Assembly (NCBI GenBank): GCA_964580155.1
Contig: CAZOJP010000031.1
Location: forward strand, 1-27,853
DNA: 27,853 nt
Origin: Intestinibacillus sp964580155
Lineage (GTDB): Bacteria > Bacillota > Clostridia > Oscillospirales > Butyricicoccaceae
Direction: 5' to 3'
The notes beneath the pieces were generated by a model. The model worked only from the letters and a program-made list of their open reading frames with translations, was not told where the DNA came from and searched no databases. Position 1 is the first letter of the stretch, and every line of letters begins with the position of its first letter. A program made the translations under genes and the position numbers. Positions 22,156 through 27,853 of the stretch are shown here, piece by piece.

Positions 22156-24588
22156 ATGCCGTATACAGAAGAAAAGGCAACGCGGCTGCTGCCGGTTTTG
22201 CCGTTGCGCGGCTTGATCGCATTTCCGGAAATGCTGATTCATTTTGATGTGGGGCGCGCGCTTTCCATCAAGGCGCTTGAGGCCGCAATGAAGGACGGTC
22301 AGGTGCTGTTCCTGACCGCGCAGCGCGATGTCCGCTTGGACGAGCCTGCCCCGGCCGACTTATACGAAGTCGGTACGATTTGCAGCATTAAGCAAATTCT
22401 TCGCCTGCCGGGCGATAACATCCGCGTGCTGGTCGAGGGACGTGCGCGTGCGCGCATCCGCGAATATGTGGACACCGAGCGCGAGGACAGCTGCCTGTTT
22501 GCACAGGTCGAGCCGCTCGAGGAATACCCGGTTGCGGTGCCGCTGCGTCGCGAGCAGGCGCTGGTGCGCACGGTGCAGGACCGCTTTGATCAATATGCGC
22601 AGTACGCGCAGCGCGTTTCCGCCGATGTGGTGTCCACAGTTTCCGCAGGCGGCGACCCGGGCTACTTATCGGACTTCATCGCGCAGAATATTTCGGTGGA
22701 ATACGACGTCAAGCAGGAAATGCTCGAGGAGCTGGACCCGGTCCGCCGCTTGACCATGATGATTCGTCTGCTGAGCGAGGAGAGCGAGATTCTCAAGCTC
22801 GAAAGCGAGATTCAGGACGAAGTCAAGGATCAGATGGACAAAAACCAGCGGGAATACTACCTGCGCGAGCAGATTAAGGTCATCCAGTCCGAGCTGGGCG
22901 AGCAGGATGCCACGCAGGAAGTGGACGAGTACCGCGAAAAAATCAAGGCGCTCGATCTGCCGCAGGAGGCGGAGGAAAAGCTGCTGCGCGAAGTCGACCG
23001 CATGTCCAAGATGGGCTCAAACAGCGCGGAAAGCACGGTGATCCGCACCTATCTGGATACCTGCATCGAGCTGCCGTGGAACGAAAAAACCAAGGAGCAG
23101 ACCGATTTAGCGCGCGCGCGCAAGGTGCTCGACCGCGACCACTACGGGATGGAAAAGGTCAAGGAGCGCATCCAGGAGTTCATCGCGGTCAAATCGCTCA
23201 CACCCGAGCTGAAGGGTCAGGTTATTTGCCTGGTCGGCCCTCCGGGCGTCGGCAAAACCTCGATTGTGCGCTCGGTTGCCGAGGCGATGGGGCGCAAGTA
23301 TGTGCGCCTGAGCTTGGGCGGTGTGCGCGACGAGGCGGATATTCGCGGCCACCGCAAGACCTATATCGGCGCGATGCCCGGCCGTATCATGAGTGCGATG
23401 CGGCAGGCGGGCAGCAGCAATCCGCTCGTGCTGCTCGACGAGATTGATAAAATGGGCAACGACTTCCGCGGAGATCCTGCATCTGCGATGCTAGAAGTGC
23501 TCGATATTGAGCAAAACTGTGCTTTTCGCGACCATTATATCGAGCTTCCGTTTGATTTATCCGACGTGATGTTCGTGACGACGGCGAACGATCTCGGCAC
23601 CGTGCCGCGTCCGCTGCTTGACCGCATGGAGGTCATCGAGCTGTCGAGCTATACCGAGCAGGAAAAAATGCAGATTGCAAAGCACCACCTGCTGCCCAAG
23701 CAGATGGCAAAGCACGGCATCAAAAAAGCCAACCTGTCGGTATCCGAAACGATGCTGCGCGAAATGGTGTCGGGCTACACCCGCGAGGCCGGTGTGCGCC
23801 GCTTGGAGCAGATGCTCGCGAAGCTGTGTCGCCGCGTGGCGAAGCGCGTCGCGGAGGGTGCAACCGAAAAAATGACGCTGACGCGCGATAATATGGAGGA
23901 GCTGCTCGGTCCGGTGCGCTTCAAGGACGATGATCTTGCCAAGCGCGACGAGGTCGGCGTGGTCAACGGTCTGGCGTGGACGAGCGTTGGCGGCGAAATG
24001 CTGCAGGTCGAGGTTGCCGCCGTGCCGGGCACGGGCAAAATCGAGGTGACGGGCAATCTGGGCACGGTCATGCAGGAGAGCGCCAAGGCGGCGGTGACCT
24101 TTGTGCGCTCACGCACAAAGGAACTGGGTCTGGATCCCATGTTCTATAAGACCACCGACATTCACATCCACTTCCCCGAGGCGGCCATCCCCAAGGACGG
24201 GCCGTCCGCCGGTGTGACGATCACGACGGCGATTATTTCCGCGCTGACCGGCGCGCCGGTGCGGCATATCGTCGCAATGACCGGTGAGGTCACGCTGCGC
24301 GGCCGCGTGCTGCCGATTGGCGGGCTGCGCGAAAAAACCATGGCAGCATATCATGCCAAAATGAAGACCATTGTCATCCCCAAGGAAAACGAGAGCGATC
24401 TCAAGGAAATCGAGCCGGTCGTGCGAAATAATGTTGCCTTTGTGCTCGCGGAGCATATGGATACGGTCATGGAGACCGCCATCGACTTTACGCGCCGTCC
24501 GCCTGCCGTAAAGCAGGACGAAAAGCTCGAGGCCGCGCCTGCGATTCCGCCTGTGCGCGCATCGCGCCGCGCCGGCATTCGCCAGTGA
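22156..24588 (+). CDS. lon: ATP-dependent protease Lon (LonA)
   Basis: Soluble hexameric AAA+ protease that degrades misfolded and regulatory proteins. It has 810 residues. The N-terminal LON domain starts with LLPVLPLRGLIAFPEM. A coiled-coil stretch around 225-290 includes KNQREYYLREQIKVIQ. The AAA+ module has Walker A GPPGVGKT (361-368), Walker B LVLLDEIDKM and GGVRDEADIRGHRKTYIGA. The C-terminal protease has the Ser-Lys dyad Ser 684 (KDGPSAGVT) and Lys 727 (GGLREKTMAA). A basic, proline-rich tail ends the protein. The ATG at 22156 is set by AAAGGAG; a longer start at 22123 includes that site. lonB, often next to it in Bacillus, is absent. Confidence 0.98.
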   Translation: MPYTEEKATRLLPVLPLRGLIAFPEMLIHFDVGRALSIKALEAAMKDGQVLFLTAQRDVRLDEPAPADLYEVGTICSIKQILRLPGDNIRVLVEGRARARIREYVDTEREDSCLFAQVEPLEEYPVAVPLRREQALVRTVQDRFDQYAQYAQRVSADVVSTVSAGGDPGYLSDFIAQNISVEYDVKQEMLEELDPVRRLTMMIRLLSEESEILKLESEIQDEVKDQMDKNQREYYLREQIKVIQSELGEQDATQEVDEYREKIKALDLPQEAEEKLLREVDRMSKMGSNSAESTVIRTYLDTCIELPWNEKTKEQTDLARARKVLDRDHYGMEKVKERIQEFIAVKSLTPELKGQVICLVGPPGVGKTSIVRSVAEAMGRKYVRLSLGGVRDEADIRGHRKTYIGAMPGRIMSAMRQAGSSNPLVLLDEIDKMGNDFRGDPASAMLEVLDIEQNCAFRDHYIELPFDLSDVMFVTTANDLGTVPRPLLDRMEVIELSSYTEQEKMQIAKHHLLPKQMAKHGIKKANLSVSETMLREMVSGYTREAGVRRLEQMLAKLCRRVAKRVAEGATEKMTLTRDNMEELLGPVRFKDDDLAKRDEVGVVNGLAWTSVGGEMLQVEVAAVPGTGKIEVTGNLGTVMQESAKAAVTFVRSRTKELGLDPMFYKTTDIHIHFPEAAIPKDGPSAGVTITTAIISALTGAPVRHIVAMTGEVTLRGRVLPIGGLREKTMAAYHAKMKTIVIPKENESDLKEIEPVVRNNVAFVLAEHMDTVMETAIDFTRRPPAVKQDEKLEAAPAIPPVRASRRAGIRQ

Positions 24589-24600
24589 GAAAGGACATCT

Positions 24601-25182
24601 ATGCTCAATTTACATAACGCGGAATTTATCCGCTCTGCGGTCAAATATGAGGATTTCCCTGCGAACGGTTTGCCCCAGCTGGTTTTTGCGGGCAAATCAA
24701 ACGTCGGAAAGTCCTCGGTGATCAACCGTTTGCTCAACCGCAAGAAATTTGCTTTTGTCGGCGGACAGCCGGGCAAAACCATCCACATCAACTACTTTTG
24801 CATTGATGAGCAGGCGTATTTTGTCGATCTGCCCGGCTACGGCTATGCGAAGGTTTCCAAAAGCGAAAAGGAACGCTGGGGCGTGCTGATGGAGGAGTAT
24901 TTTGCCGCCGGACTCATCACGATGGGCTTTCAAATTGTCGATATCCGTCACAAGCCGACCGCGGACGACGTGACGATGGCATCCTGGTTCCTGAACACAG
25001 GCATGCCGCTCACCGTGATCGCGAACAAGCTGGACAAAATCAAAAAAAGCGAGCGCGAAGCCAGCCTGAACCTCATCCGCCAGACGCTGATGCTGCCGGT
25101 CGACGTGCAGATCATTCCGTTTTCCGCGGAAAAGGGCGACGGACGCGACGAAGTGCTCGCTATCATCGAACAGGGTGTGTAA
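24601..25182 (+). CDS. engB: Ribosome biogenesis GTPase EngB/YsxC
   Basis: Essential-type TRAFAC GTPase for 50S assembly, 193 residues. Motifs: G1 GKSNVGKSS (31-39), G2 Thr in QPGKTIHINYF, G3 DLPGYGYAKV, G4 NKLDK, G5 FSAEKGDG. It starts 12 bases after the lon stop with AAAGGAC upstream. The lon-engB (lonA-ysxC) pair is a conserved Firmicute operon. Here the next gene follows directly after the stop. Confidence 0.96.
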   Translation: MLNLHNAEFIRSAVKYEDFPANGLPQLVFAGKSNVGKSSVINRLLNRKKFAFVGGQPGKTIHINYFCIDEQAYFVDLPGYGYAKVSKSEKERWGVLMEEYFAAGLITMGFQIVDIRHKPTADDVTMASWFLNTGMPLTVIANKLDKIKKSEREASLNLIRQTLMLPVDVQIIPFSAEKGDGRDEVLAIIEQGV

Positions 25183-25183
25183 T

Positions 25184-25786
25184 ATGCGGTTTGCAAGACT
25201 GTTTTACGAGGATGCATATGAATGGGGCATCGTAGAGGAAAAATATGTGCGTCTGATTGATGCCGCCCCGTGGGAGGACTGGCGCTACTCGGGCGCGCAG
25301 GTGCGCACAGCGCGCGCAAAATTCCATCCGGCATCGACAGGGCAGCTGATCTGCGTGCAGGAGCACGGCATGCGCCGCAAGAACGCTTCACGCGTGCTGC
25401 CGCCGTCGGAAACGCTGCCGTGCCCGCCTGCGGGCATGGACTGCTTGTGCGGCCTTGCGGCGGTGTTGGGTGCAGACGGCGCGATTTTCGGCTATACGCT
25501 CGCGAACGGTTTTTCGGTCGGCCCCTATGTGACCGATACCCTGCCGGATGCGGAAACCTTGACCATTTCGGTGGGAGAGGACGCGCGCCGCACCGATTCG
25601 GCGCACATGCTCAAGGATCGTCTGGCGCAAGCAGTCGCGCAAGCGGCAGCGGACTGTGCGCTCTGCATGGGTGATGTGGTCGCGCTTTGCCTGCCGGCGG
25701 GACGGGTGCTGCCGACAGAGGTTCTGCATATGGAGATACCCTCCATCGGCACGCTGCGCGCTGCAACCATACAACGGGGAAAATAG
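25184..25786 (+). CDS. Fumarylacetoacetate hydrolase-fold protein, divergent
   Basis: A 200-residue protein whose layout follows the FAH family: an N-terminal barrel (MRFARLFYEDAYEWGIVEEK), then PPSETLPCPPAGMDCLCGL, GYTLANGF, and GDVVALCLPAG ending in MEIPSIGTLRAATI. The metal ligands of active FAH proteins (ExE in VDYExEL and Asp in ANDV) appear here as Leu 88, Gly 90 and Gly 109. The catalytic magnesium site thus seems lost, and a hydrolase function is doubtful. Several Cys residues are unusual for the family. The ATG at 25184 is one base after engB, with AGGG six bases before it. A GTG at 25175 is a possible alternative start. It may be a binding or regulatory protein. Confidence 0.75.
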   Translation: MRFARLFYEDAYEWGIVEEKYVRLIDAAPWEDWRYSGAQVRTARAKFHPASTGQLICVQEHGMRRKNASRVLPPSETLPCPPAGMDCLCGLAAVLGADGAIFGYTLANGFSVGPYVTDTLPDAETLTISVGEDARRTDSAHMLKDRLAQAVAQAAADCALCMGDVVALCLPAGRVLPTEVLHMEIPSIGTLRAATIQRGK

Positions 25787-25841
25787 CACGAAAACACTCT
25801 CCGGAGGTTTTTTCACACAAATCTGAAAGGAACTATGACCT

Positions 25842-26237
25842 ATGATGAACTGGTTTCGCAGGCTGATGTATGGACGTTACGGCGGAGATCCCCTCAATAG
25901 TGCGCTGCTTGTGCTGTGTGTCGTGCTGATGTTCGTGAGCGTGCTCACCCACCTGGCCCTGATCTCGTGGCTTGGGAGCGCGCTGCTGCTGCTGTGCTAT
26001 TTTCGCATGTTCTCCCGCAATATACAGGCGCGATATGCAGAAAATCAACGTTTTCTAAGGTGGTGGCAGCCGATTGCGCGCAAAATAGGCAATAAGTGTG
26101 CGCAGTTTGCAGACCGGAAGACCCACCGCTACCTGAAATGCCCGAGCTGTGCCGCCACACTGCGTGTCCCGCGCGGAAAAGGTCGCATCAACGTCACCTG
26201 CCCCAAATGCAAGCATCAATTCGAAGCCAAAAGCTGA
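25842..26237 (+). CDS. Two-span membrane protein with C-terminal zinc ribbon
   Basis: A 131-residue protein. Two membrane segments lie at about 19-35 and 38-54 with a tight turn. A basic linker follows, then a cytoplasmic zinc ribbon with CPSC (Cys 100, 103) and CPKC (Cys 120, 123). The ribbon KCPSCAATLRVPRGKG resembles the FmdB/zinc-ribbon type often seen in small proteins of Firmicutes. The function is unknown. AAAGG is 11 bases before the first of two adjacent ATG codons. It lies 55 bases after the FAH-like gene and 91 before the SCP2 gene. Confidence 0.8.
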   Translation: MMNWFRRLMYGRYGGDPLNSALLVLCVVLMFVSVLTHLALISWLGSALLLLCYFRMFSRNIQARYAENQRFLRWWQPIARKIGNKCAQFADRKTHRYLKCPSCAATLRVPRGKGRINVTCPKCKHQFEAKS

Positions 26238-26263
26238 GTTTCTACCATTTTGCAGAAAAACAG

Positions 26264-26292
26264 TTGCATTTCTGTATGGAATGCGTCATAAT
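26264..26292 (+). promoter_or_regulatory. Promoter of the SCP2 gene
   Basis: TTGCAT (26264-26269), 17-base spacer, CATAAT (26287-26292), 36 bases before the ATG. Confidence 0.75.
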
Positions 26293-26328
26293 GGTAAAAA
26301 GCGGTAAGTTCGAAAGGAGTTTGTAACG

Positions 26329-26655
26329 ATGACAGTAGTTCAGATGATGGAGAAAATCAGAAACAAGATACGCGAAGAGGATCTCGCCGGTGTGGCAGAC
26401 AAGCTCGCGATCCAAGTCAACCTGACAGGAAAGGTCGGCGGCGTGTTTTATATCGAGGTGCTGCATGGGGTGCTGTCTATCATGCCTTATGAATACATCG
26501 ATCGCGACGCGGAGGTTTCCGTTACCATCACCAATCTGGACAAGGTCGTCAGCGGAAAACTCGGGATACAGTCCGCCATCGCAGAAAATAAGATGGTGGT
26601 TGAAGGAAATGTAGATAAAGTATTGCTGCTGGACACACTGATACAGCAGCGCTGA
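26329..26655 (+). CDS. SCP2 sterol-binding domain protein
   Basis: A 108-residue protein that consists of a single SCP2 domain, a lipid-binding fold that occurs alone in many Clostridia. It shows the alternating pattern AIQVNLTGKVGGVFYIEV, then DAEVSVTITNLDKVVSGKL and the hydrophobic C-terminal helix. The ligand and role in bacteria are unknown; fatty acyl or other apolar ligands are the usual guess. AAAGGAG lies upstream of the ATG, and it has its own promoter. A shared terminator separates it from metA on the other strand. Confidence 0.88.
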   Translation: MTVVQMMEKIRNKIREEDLAGVADKLAIQVNLTGKVGGVFYIEVLHGVLSIMPYEYIDRDAEVSVTITNLDKVVSGKLGIQSAIAENKMVVEGNVDKVLLLDTLIQQR

Positions 26656-26658
26656 CAG

Positions 26659-26703
26659 AAAAATAGCGCCCCGACCTGCGGATTTGCCACAGATCGGGGC
26701 GCT
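26659..26703. terminator. Bidirectional terminator between SCP2 gene and metA
   Basis: AGCGCCCCGA (26665-26674) pairs perfectly with TCGGGGCGCT (26694-26703); a short inner CTG/CAG stem extends it. The minus side continues with ATTTTT, a good tail for metA, whose stop is 15 bases away. The plus side has only TTGCGTT. Confidence 0.85.
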
Positions 26704-26718
26704 TTGCGTTCCCCCTCG

Positions 26719-27642
26719 TTAAAAAGGCTTTTTGCTGAAAATATCGTAGGGGGTCGTTTGGTACACATAGTGGTTGAGCCAGTTGGTGTAGAGCAGCTGG
26801 CCATGCGACCGCCACGAAACCACCGGAGGCTGGGACGGATCGTCATTTGTGAAATAGTGGGCGGGGATTTGCGGGTCGATTCCGCGGTTTAAATCCCGTT
26901 CATATTCCTTTTGCAGCGTGTCGACATCATATTCCGCGTGCCCCAAAACAAAAATTTGCCGGCCGTACAGCGCGTCTACGAGAAACACACCGGCTTCGTC
27001 CGATTGTGCGAGCAGGGTGAGCGCAGGATTTTGGTTGATGTCGTCAGCGCGCACCTCTGTGTGACGAGAGTGCGGCGCGTTGAAGACATCATCAAACCCG
27101 CGGAATAGATTTTCGCGCGGCTGCAAGACGCGATGCGCAAAAATACCGGAGATTTTTTCAGGCAGCAGGTATTTTGGGATACCGTAATGATAGTAAAGAG
27201 CGGCTTGCGCGCCCCAGCAAATGTGCAGGGTGGAGTGGACATGGGATTTTGTCCATTCCATAATCTCGCACAATTCCGCCCAATAGTCGACCTCTTCAAA
27301 CGACATCTGCTCGATCGGGGCGCCTGTAATGATGAAGCCGTCATAATTGTTGTCGCGGATCTCGTCAAACGTCTTGTAAAAGGTAAGCAGATGGTCTTCC
27401 GGTGTGTGACGGGATCGATAGGTTGCGGTTTGCACCAGGTCAATCTCAATCTGCAAAGGTGTGTTGGACAGGCAACGCAAAATTTGTGTTTCGGTCACAA
27501 TTTTTGTGGGCATGAGATTGAGAAGCGCGATGCGCAGCGGGCGAATGTCCTGATGCAGTGCCCGATACTCGGTTATGACGAAAATATTTTCACTTTCCAG
27601 AACGGCACGCGCCGGCAGACTGTTTGCGATTTTAATCGGCAT
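26719..27642 (-). CDS. metA: Homoserine O-acetyltransferase (MetA family)
   Basis: First committed step of methionine synthesis: acylation of homoserine. It has 307 residues. The catalytic Cys is residue 142 in LHICWGAQAALYYHYG. His 235 and Glu 237 lie in VLGHAEYD. At position 111 (GAPIEQ) it has Glu, where the E. coli succinyltransferase has Gly. In this family Glu 111 marks acetyl-CoA use, so acetylation is the likely reaction. The start at 27642 is set by AAGGGAGAC eight bases upstream. The frame stays open to 27783, but that part covers the promoter. The leader is only about 30 bases, too short for a SAM riboswitch or T-box. Confidence 0.96.
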   Translation of the reverse strand: MPIKIANSLPARAVLESENIFVITEYRALHQDIRPLRIALLNLMPTKIVTETQILRCLSNTPLQIEIDLVQTATYRSRHTPEDHLLTFYKTFDEIRDNNYDGFIITGAPIEQMSFEEVDYWAELCEIMEWTKSHVHSTLHICWGAQAALYYHYGIPKYLLPEKISGIFAHRVLQPRENLFRGFDDVFNAPHSRHTEVRADDINQNPALTLLAQSDEAGVFLVDALYGRQIFVLGHAEYDVDTLQKEYERDLNRGIDPQIPAHYFTNDDPSQPPVVSWRSHGQLLYTNWLNHYVYQTTPYDIFSKKPF

Positions 27643-27656
27643 AATGGAAAGTCTCC

Positions 27657-27682
27657 CTTCATTTTTGTATATATAAATGAAG
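27657..27682. repeat. Inverted repeat at the metA -10/start site
   Basis: CTTCATTT (27657-27664) and AAATGAAG (27675-27682), perfect 8-bp arms, 10-base spacer. One arm touches the metA -10 box and the other the ribosome site, so it covers the expected transcription start. It is a possible repressor operator. Confidence 0.5.
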
Positions 27683-27710
27683 TATAGCACATTTTTGGTT
27701 AAAACAGCAA
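27681..27710 (-). promoter_or_regulatory. Promoter of metA
   Basis: Minus strand: TTGCTG (27710-27705), 18-base spacer, TATACT (27686-27681). The region is AT-rich. Confidence 0.7.
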
Positions 27711-27809
27711 TATAAAGTGGTTTGATTTGAGGAAAAGACACGGTATACTTATAAATATCAACAGCTTGTGCGTGTTCTATCAAATTTTAAGATTTTTCGA
27801 AAAAACTTG

Positions 27810-27838
27810 TTGACAAACGTCAGACGAGTTGGTATACT
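27810..27838 (+). promoter_or_regulatory. Strong promoter leaving the window
   Basis: Perfect -35 TTGACA (27810-27815), 17-base spacer, TATACT (27833-27838), with an AT-rich stretch (27781-27807) placed like an UP element. It is the best consensus match in the window. Its gene lies beyond the right edge; an rRNA or tRNA operon is one possibility. Confidence 0.85.
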
Positions 27839-27853
27839 AAACAAGCTGCTTCG

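Noticed and set aside
25795..25818. CTCCGGAG followed by six T after the FAH-like gene as a terminator
   Set aside because: The palindrome leaves a two-base loop and the outer AAAAC/GTTTT stem is weak, so it is not convincing as a hairpin.
25834..25899. 21-codon frame starting at ATG 25834 ahead of the zinc-ribbon protein
   Set aside because: AAAGGA is only three bases from this ATG, too close, and the frame overlaps the membrane protein start. Probably chance, though an upstream frame effect cannot be fully excluded.
1..27853. CRISPR array, insertion sequence, prophage or tRNA/rRNA genes
   Set aside because: No regular repeat-spacer pattern, transposase or integrase motifs, or cloverleaf-like sequence was seen. 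Gaps between genes are too short for most of these.

Overview
The window reads as a chromosomal housekeeping segment of a GC-rich, low-redundancy Firmicute of class Clostridia. An Oscillospirales/Ruminococcaceae-type gut anaerobe (Butyricicoccus-like) is the best guess from gene style. The evidence is strong AGGAGG-type ribosome binding sites, sigma-A promoters of the TTGnnn-17-TATAAT type, a YtaF-like sporulation-family membrane protein, and gene orders conserved in Firmicutes: dnaE-pfkA, rplS-lepB-rbgA-rnhB-yraN and tig-clpP-clpX-lon-engB. The taxon is inferred, not proven. No phage, transposase, CRISPR array, rRNA or tRNA gene was seen.

Layout. 1-4186 (+): 3' part of dnaE, then pfkA and an SDR oxidoreductase, closed by a perfect bidirectional terminator. 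4275-5540 (-): pta and, upstream of it, a 35-residue single-span membrane peptide gene with its own extended -10 promoter. 5608-8861: ybaK (+), converging with a GH18-like gene (-) whose stop overlaps that of ybaK, then the operon yqeG - EndoIV-like TIM barrel - aroQ (+). 8920-11952: an M24 aminopeptidase (+) overlapping tail to tail with a ytaF-like gene (-), which follows a GH13 amylase (-). An unusual 14-bp inverted repeat places the ytaF start codon in a predicted RNA stem.

12053-18436 (+): rplS with a probable L19 autoregulatory leader and a strong terminator, then a promoter, a long GC-rich structured leader and a tightly packed operon lepB-rbgA-rnhB-yraN-dipeptidase-thrC-metallophosphoesterase. 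18545-26655 (+): the proteostasis island tig, clpP, clpX, lon, engB, then a degenerate FAH-fold protein, a two-span zinc-ribbon membrane protein and an SCP2-domain protein. 26719-27642 (-): metA of the acetyl-CoA type. The last 50 bases hold a near-perfect strong promoter pointing out of the window.

Most genes serve core functions: replication, glycolysis and acetate formation, the shikimate pathway, threonine and methionine synthesis, ribosome assembly, secretion and protein quality control. I did not find a clearly new multi-gene system. The most interesting signals are small: the 35-aa peptide gene, the start-codon-masking inverted repeat, the lepB leader, an orphan terminator between divergent promoters, a FAH-fold protein that lost its metal ligands, and an EndoIV-like protein with an altered metal site.
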